Source: Acidobacteriota bacterium (GTDB lineage: Bacteria > Acidobacteriota > Terriglobia > UBA7540). Taken from it: a DNA stretch of 19,518 bases. Below the pieces are notes generated by a model. It made no database searches and was not told where the DNA came from. It saw nothing but the letters and a program-made list of their open reading frames with translations. Position numbers and translations under genes: made by a program. Of this stretch, positions 1 to 7,900 are shown piece by piece (positions within the stretch are counted from its first letter, which is position 1; each line of letters starts with the position of its first letter). Location: assembly GCA_003165615.1 (NCBI GenBank), contig PLWR01000562.1, forward strand, positions 17,508 to 37,025, written 5' to 3'.

Positions 1-586
1 TTGGAGGTGGGCGATGCAAAATCGGGTTCGGCCGAGGTTCGAGTGACATTCCTCCCTACGGATCCGGCGTGGTCGAAGTGTATACATCCCCTTGAATGCT
101 TCGGCTCTTGCCAGGAACCTTCGCATTGAAAAAGCTTAAGATAGCTCCGCCCTCTGACTTACTTGGCCTTTTCTGAGTAAGTCATACAGTCTGAATACTG
201 ACCACCAGTGGATCGCTCTTTCATTGGGACTAGGGTGCAATGCCAGAACAATGAGACAATTCTCTTCCCCTGCCGGATGTCAACTCCCCACAGACCCACG
301 TAACTACTGCCTTTGCAATCTTATGCGGGCACTTATCTGGACAAATTGCCGGTCCTGTGACGCTCTGCCCTACATCAGGACGTACGCCCCACAAAATCAA
401 GATGTTGGTCTAGAGTCGTCAAACTTATGATAAACGATTTCTTGATTGGGGTCAAGGCGCAAAAAGAAACACGTCACCTTCATCGGACCATGGGATCTTG
501 AAGTAGCCAGGCACTCGCACCGGTTCCTTCCACGAGGCCGCGATCCCAGCAGAAGTTGTGCATCCGCCGTGCGTCGCCGTGCAGGG
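1..586. other. Gene-free stretch at left edge
   Basis: I see no convincing coding region here on either strand. The short open frames lack a ribosome-binding site and any recognisable motif. The stretch lies downstream of the O-antigen ligase gene, which ends at 587 on the minus strand, and I see no classical hairpin plus T-run terminator after that stop. The only clear structure is the inverted repeat at 155-184, listed separately. Confidence 0.5.
155..184. repeat. 9-bp inverted repeat (hairpin or operator)
   Basis: The arms TGACTTACT (155-163) and AGTAAGTCA (176-184) are perfect reverse complements separated by a 12-nt loop. No T-tract follows on either strand at a convincing distance, so this is either a weak hairpin or a dyad protein-binding site. 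No flanking gene is visible to decide between these. Confidence 0.4.
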
Positions 587-1915
587 TCAGTGATTCGCCG
601 CGGATGCAGTCATTTCTCCTTGTTCGGGGACTATTCGGCCGGAAAAGCTCGCAAGGCCCGCGCAGAATCCGAACCAAGCCGCGTTGGCGGGAATATGCAG
701 GTTGAAGTCGACAAAGCTGTGGATCAGTAAGCCGCAACATGCCACCGCTGCCCCAAGTTGAATCCACCCCGGCTCACGCAACAATTGGACGCTCAAGTTC
801 CTGAACGTGATGGGGACAAATAATACCAGGACGGTGAGAATCAGAACTCCACCGAGCAACCCGGTCTCTGTCAAAGCCTCGACATAATCGTTGTGGGCGT
901 GCTCTGTCACCAAGTCTGACGGATCGGTTTGATGCGGAGGGTAGACCGTGACGAAGCTGCCCATTCCCGCACCTAACCAGGGGTGTTCCCGGAAGATCCC
1001 GAGAGAGTTCCTCCAGAGCGCCAGCCGACCCCCCTGGCTTGCCTCAGGCATGTAGTTATTGATCGTTCCGAGTTTGGTAAGGACATAGGTCGGGACAAGC
1101 CAGAAGAAGAGGGCAGCACCTGCCACAAGCACCAACCCCGTCGCTGCAACTCTCATTCGCCGGATTGGGAGGGGATTGCGCCAAATCATGATCCAGCCCA
1201 GTATCGCTATCTCCACCAAGACGGAGACAAAGCCTCCACGAGAGCCGGTAAGGAGCAATGAGACAATCTGGACCAGCACCCCAAACCAGAGCATGCCACT
1301 CTGCGGGTCACCCTTCGGTCGCGAAAGAACGTAGCCGGCGGAGACCGGAATAACCATTTCCATCAAACCCGCATAGTGGTCGCGGTCAACGTAAGGCCCG
1401 AAAGGGCTTGCAAGATCGTGGCCGACCCCAATGATCCTGACGGGGTTCCACAAGAATTGAAGGATGGAAAGAAAACTGAGCAGAAAACCGAAGACCAATA
1501 CGGTGATCCCCACCCGGCGCCACGTTTCAACAGGAGAATCCACAAATAGCTGGATGACAACGAAGAACAACACAAAGTAGGTGGCGAGTTTGAGGAGCGA
1601 TTCTTTCGTCGCGATGGGATTAAGAGTCAGATGAAAAGACAACTGAATCAATCCCAGGACTAGAAAAAGGGCGAGGGGCAAGTAAACCGAAAAATAGCCT
1701 ATTCTCAGCCGCCCATCCTGGATGCTTCCCGCCATCCACAGAATCAGAACCAACAGCGTCAGGATGGTGAGGGATGCCCACGCCCAGGTATAAACCGCGC
1801 CGAAGGGCAGAGGCGCCGCCATGAGCGTCAACCCAAGCAGCATCCGCGCAACGGAAAATGTGCGGGATGCGGGTCCGCTTCTCATGTCGCCAACTTCTGA
1901 TGCAGGAAATCTCAT
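587..1915 (-). CDS. O-antigen ligase / Wzy-like polymerase family membrane protein
   Basis: A 442-residue polytopic membrane protein of the O-antigen ligase (Wzy_C/WaaL) superfamily, which transfers or polymerises lipid-linked glycans on the periplasmic face of the inner membrane. Visible are about ten to twelve hydrophobic segments, an SRGG motif at 225-228, a large periplasmic loop with an arginine in the GGRLALW stretch (R297), the GAGMGSF turn near 315-321, and the HAHNDYVE motif at 339-346, typical of the catalytic loop region. Length fits the family. It starts 37 bp after the TPR/CBM-like gene on the same strand and is probably co-transcribed with it. The start at 1915 has only a weak Shine-Dalgarno; Met11 (1885) is an alternative. 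Ligase versus polymerase cannot be decided from sequence, and no glycosyltransferases are in view. Confidence 0.87.
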   Translation of the reverse strand: MRFPASEVGDMRSGPASRTFSVARMLLGLTLMAAPLPFGAVYTWAWASLTILTLLVLILWMAGSIQDGRLRIGYFSVYLPLALFLVLGLIQLSFHLTLNPIATKESLLKLATYFVLFFVVIQLFVDSPVETWRRVGITVLVFGFLLSFLSILQFLWNPVRIIGVGHDLASPFGPYVDRDHYAGLMEMVIPVSAGYVLSRPKGDPQSGMLWFGVLVQIVSLLLTGSRGGFVSVLVEIAILGWIMIWRNPLPIRRMRVAATGLVLVAGAALFFWLVPTYVLTKLGTINNYMPEASQGGRLALWRNSLGIFREHPWLGAGMGSFVTVYPPHQTDPSDLVTEHAHNDYVEALTETGLLGGVLILTVLVLFVPITFRNLSVQLLREPGWIQLGAAVACCGLLIHSFVDFNLHIPANAAWFGFCAGLASFSGRIVPEQGEMTASAANH

Positions 1916-1952
1916 TTCTATTCCAAAAAGGATTTCTAGTGGCCGGATACCA

Positions 1953-3362
1953 CTACTGCGCGCGGTGGGAAATCTTCACACAGACTCCTAGTGGCTTCAA
2001 AACCACAGTGTCGAGCCAGAAACTTCCCGTGATCTCCATGGGAAAAGTCCGGCTCCGCACGCGTTTGACGGAAAGTTGCACGAGGTTTGTCTCTGGCCCG
2101 ATACAAAACTCCATGTTGATCGGATGCCAGGGAGTCGTTCCAACCGTGGTCTCGCTCATAAAATTCGGGCCGTTCGCATGAGCCGAATCCAGCACTTGCA
2201 ATCGCGGTCCGCTGTCAGATGTGATGTCTTGCGAGCGCACATAGGCGGTCAGGAGATAGGCCTGATCTGGGGCCACCGGAACATACTGATATATCGGCGT
2301 GTATTCATCGTTTCGGCTGACCGTAAAGTCCATTCGCAGGCAAAGCTTCCCCGTGTGGGCCGTCGCGTCCGAGAAATCAAGCGCAACATAAGGGCCGGGC
2401 TGGTTGCGCCAATCGAAACCGACATTCAACGGGGTCTGTTCAAAATCCCCATTGAAGACCAGATTGCCCTCTTCACCTGGTCCAGGGCTCGAAACTACTT
2501 TTAACTTCTCAAGGTCCCGCCACGCGCTCTGAGCTTCTTCCACCCGGCCGAGCCCAAGCAAATGCTCAATGTAAGGCGTGGCCATGGAAAGCGGAAAGGG
2601 AACTCCGGCCGCCACCACCTGCGCCCACACCGGACGGGCCAGAACATCCACCTCGTGCTCCTCATCCCTAATCAAGAAGTCAAGATAGGCCAGCTTCAGG
2701 ACGGGATCCTTCCCCGGTGGCAAAACCCTTTGCAGGATGAGTTGAGGATCCCCCAACGTACCCAAACACACGTGGAAGGTCGCGGGGCCGTACGCCGGAT
2801 CCAGCTCCAACAAGCGGCGGAACTCCGCCACGGCCCTATCCGCTTGACCTGCGCGCAGAAAGGTGTTTGCCGCAACCCAACGTAAATGCGGCGCCGCCGG
2901 GCTAAGTCTAACGGCTTGCTCGACGCCCTGCGTGGCGCAGACCGTGTCGTCGTCCAATTCACAGACCCAGGCAAGGTCAGACCAGTAGCGCGCCACGTGA
3001 GGATTCAATTCCGTGGCGCGGCGAAGGTGCTTGGCACCCTCGGCCCTGTCAGTTTCTCCGCCTGAGTCATAGAGGATCATGCCAAGTCGGTGATGAAGTT
3101 CAGGGTTGGCAGGGTCAAGATTTATTGCCCTTTGAATTGCCCCCCCCTCCACGGATTCGCCCAGCATCGCGACGAAGGCGGCACGAAGGGCCTCCCCACC
3201 CAGGAACAAGGCGCCCCCGACCACCACCAGGAAAAAGATCCAACTGCGCCACGGGGGTTGTAGAGCGAGATCAACGGTGCGGAGGCGCGACCATGGGGAA
3301 GCAGACCTGGGTACAGGTTCCGCCACCTTCCACTGATGTCGTTGAGATTGTTCCTGAGTCAA
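1953..3362 (-). CDS. Membrane-anchored TPR protein with C-terminal carbohydrate-binding-like domain
   Basis: A 469-residue protein. A short cytoplasmic N-terminus is followed by one transmembrane helix (about 40-57), then tetratricopeptide-like helical repeats from about 75 to 190 with the usual AINLDPANPE and RRLLELDPAYGP spacing. A less regular helical stretch runs to about 290. The C-terminal region (about 300-457) opens with NLVFNGDFEQ and has the beta-sandwich look of CBM4_9/galactose-binding-like modules. The arrangement suggests an envelope scaffold that holds a glycan or partner proteins during polysaccharide assembly (inference). It lies directly upstream of the O-antigen ligase, 37 bp away. 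The start is TTG at 3362 with a weak, distant AGGGG; it agrees with a TATAAT-type promoter about 60 bp upstream. A slightly later start is possible. Confidence 0.8.
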   Translation of the reverse strand: MTQEQSQRHQWKVAEPVPRSASPWSRLRTVDLALQPPWRSWIFFLVVVGGALFLGGEALRAAFVAMLGESVEGGAIQRAINLDPANPELHHRLGMILYDSGGETDRAEGAKHLRRATELNPHVARYWSDLAWVCELDDDTVCATQGVEQAVRLSPAAPHLRWVAANTFLRAGQADRAVAEFRRLLELDPAYGPATFHVCLGTLGDPQLILQRVLPPGKDPVLKLAYLDFLIRDEEHEVDVLARPVWAQVVAAGVPFPLSMATPYIEHLLGLGRVEEAQSAWRDLEKLKVVSSPGPGEEGNLVFNGDFEQTPLNVGFDWRNQPGPYVALDFSDATAHTGKLCLRMDFTVSRNDEYTPIYQYVPVAPDQAYLLTAYVRSQDITSDSGPRLQVLDSAHANGPNFMSETTVGTTPWHPINMEFCIGPETNLVQLSVKRVRSRTFPMEITGSFWLDTVVLKPLGVCVKISHRAQ

Positions 3363-3424
3363 TTTCGGGCAAACCCCTACCGGATTGAGCCGCGCAATGG
3401 CAGATCAATACTCTGGAAGTTGTT

Positions 3425-3451
3425 ATTATAATCCCAGAAGGAAGTGAGCAA
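3425..3451 (-). promoter_or_regulatory. Candidate sigma70-like promoter for the TPR-ligase pair
   Basis: On the minus strand a perfect TATAAT (3430-3425) is preceded by TTGCTC (3451-3446) with a short 15-nt spacer; TTTGCT with 16 nt is an alternative. Predicted transcription would begin near 3418, about 56 nt before the TTG start at 3362. It lies in the 209-bp gap after the antiterminator gene, so the TPR and ligase genes may have their own promoter as well as read-through. Confidence 0.45.
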
Positions 3452-3571
3452 AGGATTTTATCGGTCGAGGGCTGCGCGGAGCGCCATTGCTGCGTGTAAT
3501 TGTATTCGAGGGCTCACCGACGGTGGAAAACCGATGGTCATGTTCGCTGGGGCTGCACAGAGAAATGCGGA

Positions 3572-4162
3572 CTAAGCAGGGACGCTCGACCATCCCGGAT
3601 TGACAACGCCCGGTACAAGGATCTGACTCCGCCCCCCGACACGCTGGACCATGGCAGCGTCAACCTCCACCGCCACGGATCGCTGCAACATCTCGACAGA
3701 AAGGAGGAGCTTGCACCAGTTCTTCTTGCGGAGCAGGAGCCCTTCCAACCCTCGCAGCGGACCTGCCGTAACCCTGACATGATCGCCACATTTGAGATAA
3801 GGGTGCGGCTCTGCATGGACGGGACTCTCGACCACCGTACGTATCGCCTCGATCTCCACGCTGGATATGCTCGCCGGTTGCCCCCCGCATCCCACCACCG
3901 TGTGAACGCCGGGAGTGGTAAGCACTGGGAGCCACTGGACAATGGGCCCGCGGAGAAAGACGTAACACGGGAAGAGGGGGAGCGAAACTCGTTTGACGCG
4001 GTCTTTCCACTGGTGAGCGGTGGTATAGAGGGGGAGGAAAGACTCAAAACCTTTCCCCGCAAGGACTTGATGAACACACTTCTCGTGCTGATGGCGAGTA
4101 TATAGAGCGTACCAGGAGTTGCGAGTGTCTAGGTCTGCCACCGGTATACCTTGCTTGCTCAC
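3572..4162 (-). CDS. NusG-like (UpxY/RfaH-type) transcription antiterminator
   Basis: A 196-residue NusG paralogue. The N-terminal NGN domain (about 15-115) begins with NSWYALYTRHQHEK and carries the FLPLY and LPLFPCYVFLR strands characteristic of the family. A KOW-type segment follows at about 125-165 (GDHVRVTAGPLRGLEGLL). Specialised NusG paralogues of the UpxY/RfaH/LoaP type bind RNA polymerase and promote read-through of long polysaccharide operons. Position as first gene of the minus-strand module, ahead of an envelope TPR protein and an O-antigen ligase, fits that role. The start is GTG at 4162; a second GTG seven codons in is possible, and neither has a strong ribosome-binding site. 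The last 20 or so residues after the KOW part have no recognised function. It could also act on operons outside the window. Confidence 0.88.
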   Translation of the reverse strand: MSKQGIPVADLDTRNSWYALYTRHQHEKCVHQVLAGKGFESFLPLYTTAHQWKDRVKRVSLPLFPCYVFLRGPIVQWLPVLTTPGVHTVVGCGGQPASISSVEIEAIRTVVESPVHAEPHPYLKCGDHVRVTAGPLRGLEGLLLRKKNWCKLLLSVEMLQRSVAVEVDAAMVQRVGGRSQILVPGVVNPGWSSVPA

Positions 4163-4498
4163 GAGTCCGACAGCTCCGCTGCCTGACCCACAGGATTTAC
4201 TAAGAAGTATATTCGCCCCCTGCTCAAGGCAGAAAGGCTATCACTTTTCTTGCCCGGCACAATCCGCCGCTCCTTATAACAGTGGGCGGATTAACCACAG
4301 CCAGAGATCCGCTGAAAGGCTACCAGGGGAGCGCCTTGGCTTCGAAAGCTCACTCCCGATCGGGCGTTAGCGATCAAGGGATCCTGCGTACACTTCCATC
4401 AGACGACGCGCTCTTGCAGGACCCGATCCACAAATACAGAGTATCAAACCTATCTCAGAATCTTCAAGTCCCTCACTAACTATTATCTGCAACTCTAC

Positions 4499-4643
4499 CC
4501 CCTGGCAGGCTGATGAAAAAGCCGTCGCGACGCCCTCTATAGCGCCGGCATCTTGCCGGCTCTTATCGAATTCAATGGAGTTGCCGGCTGGAAGCGGGCG
4601 CTACGATAGCGCTCCAAAGACTTTTTCATCAGCCTGCCAAGGG
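4499..4643. mobile_element. MITE-like element with 23-bp terminal inverted repeats
   Basis: The two ends, 4499-4521 and 4621-4643, are reverse complements at 22 of 23 positions, including a perfect 19-bp core (left core starts TGGCAGGCTGATG; right core ends CATCAGCCTGCCA). Between them are about 99 bp with no coding capacity but internal palindromes: GCCGGC-containing hairpins near 4544-4560 and TAGCGCC...GGCGCTA outer arms. Short length, long matching ends and no open frame are typical of a non-autonomous element moved in trans by a transposase encoded elsewhere. I could not identify a convincing target-site duplication. The parent IS family is not identified. Confidence 0.72.
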
Positions 4644-4784
4644 AGGTCTATTCAATTGCAAATGTCGATATAAGCCCGTCCCACGGCAATTGCCGCAGAA
4701 GGGACTCCATTACCCATTTTGGCCAGAAATCGAGTATTGAAAATCAAGGAGTTAGCTTTAGTCCGTGCCGCTAACTTACTTCTA

Positions 4785-4828
4785 CGCCCCGCGAATGACC
4801 TTTGCGCTTTGGAGCCGAAGGCGGGGCG
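4785..4828 (-). terminator. GC-rich hairpin just after the E1 beta stop
   Basis: CGCCCCGC (4785-4792) and GCGGGGCG (4821-4828) pair perfectly. On the minus-strand transcript the stem begins about six nt after the E1 beta stop at 4834. An inner GCCTTCGGC can form a UUCG-type tetraloop hairpin. No U-run follows, so this is better described as a 3'-end stabilising or Rho-assisted structure than a classical intrinsic terminator. Confidence 0.35.
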
Positions 4829-4833
4829 GCGTT

Positions 4834-5865
4834 TCACCGCTGCATCAATTCCGTAACCTCTTTCACGATTCGCTCTACCGATGGTTGAATGTGCTGGTCC
4901 AGGGTGGGGCTGAACGCATGGGGGGCAGGCAGGGAGCAGATGCGCCGCACTGGAGCATCCAGTTCATCCAAGGCTTTCTCGGCCGCCAGCGCCGCAATTT
5001 CCGCCGCAAATCCACAGTTGGCGTAGGCCTCGTCGACAATCGCCAGGCGACCCGTCTTGGCCACTGACTTCAGGATGGCTGCTTCATCGAGCGGAGCCAC
5101 AGTGCGAGGGTCGATCACTTCAACGGAAATCCCCTGCTTCGCTAAAATCTCCGCGGCTTCCAAAGCGCGCAGGACCATCAGGCTCACGGCCACCACGGTC
5201 AAATCGGTGCCTTCGCGCCGGACGACCGCCTGCCCGAAGGGGATCGTGTACTCTTCCTCCGGAACCGGCCCCTTGCTTCCAAACAGGCCTTTGTGCTCCA
5301 GAAACAACACGGGATTATCTTCGTGGAGGGTGGTTTTCAGCAGACCTTTGACGTCATAGGGGAAAGCAGGGACCACCACTTTGAGGCCGGGGATGTGCGT
5401 GTAGAAATTGTACAAGGTGTGGGAATGGTGGGGACCGGCGCTACGCACCCCTCCCATGGCGGCACGGATCACCAAGGGCACCTTGAACTTCCCATTGGAG
5501 ATGTAGTGGATCGTCGAGGCCTGCTGAATGATTTGCCCGGAGGTCTCGAGCATAAAATCCATGAAGACGATGTCCACCACCGGCCGGCTGCCGGCCATCG
5601 CGGCGCCAATGCCCAGGCCTGTCTGCCCGATTTCAGAGATGGGTGTGTCACGCAGACGTTCCCCTCCAAATTCGGCAAACAACCCCCGCGTTTGTTGCCA
5701 GTTTCCCCCGCGAACGCCGATGCCCTGGCCAATATAGAAGATCGTAGGGTCGCGCCGCATCTCTTCGCGCAGGGCTTCAATCCCCGCCTCGCAGTAACTG
5801 ATAATGCGCACCTTGGGGCTCTCCTGGCCTTCCGCGGCCTTTGTCGCTACACTACTATTCGCCAT
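4834..5865 (-). CDS. 2-oxo acid (or acetoin) dehydrogenase E1 component, beta subunit
   Basis: A 343-residue transketolase-like subunit. The pyrimidine-binding domain covers about 20-200, with the conserved glutamate that activates thiamine diphosphate in TPISEIG (E78) and the GPHHSHT segment (145-150). The transketolase C-terminal domain covers about 215-335 (VEVIDPRTVAPLD). Together with the alpha subunit it would form the alpha2beta2 E1 that decarboxylates a 2-oxo acid or cleaves acetoin and passes the acyl group to a lipoyl E2. The first about 18 residues are a low-complexity extension. The ribosome-binding site is GGAGAGGG a few nt before the ATG. It lies 18 bp after the alpha gene, so the two are translated from one message. 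No E2 or E3 gene is in the window. Pyruvate, branched-chain and acetoin types cannot be separated confidently here. Confidence 0.9.
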   Translation of the reverse strand: MANSSVATKAAEGQESPKVRIISYCEAGIEALREEMRRDPTIFYIGQGIGVRGGNWQQTRGLFAEFGGERLRDTPISEIGQTGLGIGAAMAGSRPVVDIVFMDFMLETSGQIIQQASTIHYISNGKFKVPLVIRAAMGGVRSAGPHHSHTLYNFYTHIPGLKVVVPAFPYDVKGLLKTTLHEDNPVLFLEHKGLFGSKGPVPEEEYTIPFGQAVVRREGTDLTVVAVSLMVLRALEAAEILAKQGISVEVIDPRTVAPLDEAAILKSVAKTGRLAIVDEAYANCGFAAEIAALAAEKALDELDAPVRRICSLPAPHAFSPTLDQHIQPSVERIVKEVTELMQR

Positions 5866-5883
5866 AAATCCCTCTCCGCCTAA

Positions 5884-6849
5884 TTACTTGGAATAAACAT
5901 GCTCGAGCGCCGTCTCCGCATCCGGTTGGGGGCTGCGGAGGGAAAAATCTGCCGCCTCATCGATGAGCTTGCGAACCTCCGCGTCGATGGCATCGAATTC
6001 CTGGGGCTCCGCCAGCTTCGCTTCCAGAACTTGCGCGCGCAGCTTGGCCACGGGGTCGCGCCCCTTCCAGGCTGCAATTTCATCCTTGGGCCGATAGGAA
6101 GTGCCAGGGTCTCCCACGTGGTGCCCGAACCACCGGTAGGTGAGGCACTCGATCAGCGTCGGCCCTTCCCCGCGCCGCGCCCGCGCAATCGCCTCGCCGG
6201 CTTTCTCATACACGGCCAGCACATCCTCGCCATCAACTTCCACGCCGGGAATACCATACGCCGGGCCGCGATTGGCCACATGAGTGTTCTTGGTGGCGGT
6301 GGTAAACGGCGTTTCCGTGGCATACATGTTGTTTTCGCAAACGGCCACCAGGGGCAGATTCCACACGCCTGCCAAATTTAACCCCTCGTGAAAGGCGCCG
6401 TTGCTCACCGCCCCATCCCCCAGAAAGGTCACCGCTACCTGATCGGTGCCGTGCAATTTGGCGCTCAGGGCGGCCCCCGCGGCAATGGGGATTCCCGCCG
6501 CGACTACACCGTTCGTACCAAGGAATCCCACCGCCGGTTCGTAGAGGTGCATACTTCCACCTCGCCCGCCACTGCATCCGCCAACCTTGCCCAGCAATTC
6601 CGCCAGCGCCGCGCGCGGGGCAATTCCTTTTGCCAGGGCGTGCCCATGGCCGCGGTGCGTGCTGGTGACGTAATCGTCCTTCCGCAAATGGGCGCACACT
6701 CCCGCTGCCACCGCCTCTTCGCCCACGTAAAGGTGGATGAAACCCGGCATCTTTCCCGAGCGGAAGATCTCATAGGCTTTTAGCTCAAACTCGCGCTGTT
6801 CCTGCATGCTGCGATAAAGCCCTAAGGCCAGTTCTTTGGACACATTCAT
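5884..6849 (-). CDS. 2-oxo acid (or acetoin) dehydrogenase E1 component, alpha subunit
   Basis: A 321-residue thiamine-diphosphate-binding subunit of the PdhA/AcoA family. The cofactor motif is complete: GDG at 144-146 through the paired asparagines at 173-174, which bind the magnesium and diphosphate. Also visible are GFIHLYVGEEA (36-46), STHRGHGH (63-70), GGRGGSMHL (94-102) and the phosphate-binding region YRWFGHHVGDPG. The short length without a long N-terminal extension and the GGSMHL stretch resemble acetoin dehydrogenase AcoA and bacterial E1 alpha proteins of the alpha2beta2 class. The ATG at 6849 follows AAGAGGAA at good spacing. The beta gene follows after 18 bp. An SDR lies 265 bp upstream on the same strand and may feed the same pathway (inference). 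Substrate is uncertain. Confidence 0.9.
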   Translation of the reverse strand: MNVSKELALGLYRSMQEQREFELKAYEIFRSGKMPGFIHLYVGEEAVAAGVCAHLRKDDYVTSTHRGHGHALAKGIAPRAALAELLGKVGGCSGGRGGSMHLYEPAVGFLGTNGVVAAGIPIAAGAALSAKLHGTDQVAVTFLGDGAVSNGAFHEGLNLAGVWNLPLVAVCENNMYATETPFTTATKNTHVANRGPAYGIPGVEVDGEDVLAVYEKAGEAIARARRGEGPTLIECLTYRWFGHHVGDPGTSYRPKDEIAAWKGRDPVAKLRAQVLEAKLAEPQEFDAIDAEVRKLIDEAADFSLRSPQPDAETALEHVYSK

Positions 6850-6947
6850 TGCCGATTCCTCTTTAGAGAAGATTTCCCTTCCCGGTTGCCCTTAATGCCA
6901 AGTTCATTTTTTGTCCACACGAAGATTTTCCCTTCGGCGCGTTCTGT

Positions 6948-6995
6948 CTCTGTGACCTCCGTGCCCAGAACAGCTTCAACCCAGAGGTCACAGAG
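6948..6995. repeat. 12-bp perfect inverted repeat in the SDR-E1 spacer
   Basis: CTCTGTGACCTC (6948-6959) and GAGGTCACAGAG (6984-6995) are exact reverse complements with a 24-nt spacer. A related CTCTGTGTGAGAG follows near 7009-7021. The same wording (GACCTCTGTG) recurs at 10691-10700, so this belongs to a dispersed intergenic repeat family of the CACAGAGGTCAC type. It fills much of the 264-bp gap between the SDR (ends 7115) and the E1 alpha start (6849). Confidence 0.5.
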
Positions 6996-7114
6996 TTCCT
7001 CCGTCTGCTCTGTGTGAGAGCTTTAGAAGCGGTGAGGACACAGAAAACCTTCGGCGGAGGCACCACGGTCTCGCCCTTCGGCATACCAAGTGCAAGGCCC
7101 CGCACTCACTCTCG

Positions 7115-7900
7115 CTACCAATCCCGTGCGAATCCCGCCGTCCATCCGCCATCTATCACCAGCACGGTGGCGGTGACGTAACTGGCATCATCGGACGCCA
7201 GAAAGAGCGCGCCCTTGGCAATATCTTCCGGCGTTCCGGGCCGGCCCAGCGCCACGTGAGACAGCAGGCTGTCGCCCAGCTTCTTCCCTTCGGGGCTGTA
7301 AAACATCGACTTCGTTCCTTCCACCAGGATCGAGCCGGGGGCAATGGCGTTCACCCGAATCCCATACTGCCCGACCTCCAAGGCGTGGGAGCGGGTAAAG
7401 TTTATCACCCCGGCTTTTGCCGCTGCGAAGGCCGATTGCACGCGAACCGGTACGACGCCGAATGCCGAACTGATGTTGATGATATTTCCCTTGCAGCGTT
7501 TCACCATCCGGGCGGAAGCGGCCCGCGAACAATAGAATAGGCCGTCCAGGTCTACACGGAGAATCCGGTGCCAATCGTCGTCCAGAAATTCATGAATAGG
7601 ATGGCGCTCTTTGCCCAGATTGATTCCCGCATTGTTCACCAGGATATCGATCGGCCCCAGGTCGTCTTCCACGGCCGCGATCATCGCGTTCACGACATCC
7701 ACGTCACCGACGTCTCCCTGGTAGAATTTTGCTTTTCCCCCACGCTTTTGAATCTCCGCAACGGTTTGCTCACCGGTAGGTTTGATGTCATTCACGGCAA
7801 TCACGGCGCCATTCTCTGAGAAAGCGTAGGCCATGGCCTGCCCGATGCCCTGCCCGGAACCGGTAATCAGCGCGACGCGTCCCGCCAGATCCACTTTCAT
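7115..7900 (-). CDS. SDR-family oxidoreductase with Tyr-to-Phe change at the catalytic site
   Basis: A 261-residue classical short-chain dehydrogenase. The NAD(P)-binding motif TGSGQGIG is at 13-20, D38 in the VNDIK strand favours NAD, and NNAG is at 89-92. The catalytic serine fits S145 and the lysine K162, but the position that should be tyrosine is F158: the codon reads TTC in QSAFAAAKAG. The helix asparagine of the SDR tetrad is also Asp (D117 in VDLDG). The C-terminal DGGW and overall length are normal, and the frame is intact, so this is not simple decay. Such a protein would be expected to have lost or altered ordinary carbonyl/alcohol oxidoreduction. The ATG follows GGAGGGAA. It lies divergent to the LamG gene and upstream of the E1 pair. 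Substrate is unknown; sugar or sugar-acid type by context only. Confidence 0.88.
   Translation of the reverse strand: MKVDLAGRVALITGSGQGIGQAMAYAFSENGAVIAVNDIKPTGEQTVAEIQKRGGKAKFYQGDVGDVDVVNAMIAAVEDDLGPIDILVNNAGINLGKERHPIHEFLDDDWHRILRVDLDGLFYCSRAASARMVKRCKGNIINISSAFGVVPVRVQSAFAAAKAGVINFTRSHALEVGQYGIRVNAIAPGSILVEGTKSMFYSPEGKKLGDSLLSHVALGRPGTPEDIAKGALFLASDDASYVTATVLVIDGGWTAGFARDW

Larger units (their letters stand above)
4163..4833. other. 671-bp spacer without a supported gene
   Basis: No frame here has both a ribosome-binding site and recognisable protein character. The spacer contains the MITE-like element at 4499-4643 and a GC-rich inverted repeat at 4785-4828, both listed separately. The rest (4163-4498 and 4644-4784) shows nothing I can name beyond possible promoter sequence for the antiterminator gene. 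Confidence 0.5.

Noticed and set aside
30..60. GGTTCGAGT as a tRNA T-arm
   Set aside because: No anticodon arm or matching acceptor stem could be placed around it.
6863..7105. Possible 80-codon minus-strand gene between SDR and E1 alpha
   Set aside because: The frame runs through the inverted repeat and dispersed-repeat text, and the product has no recognisable features.
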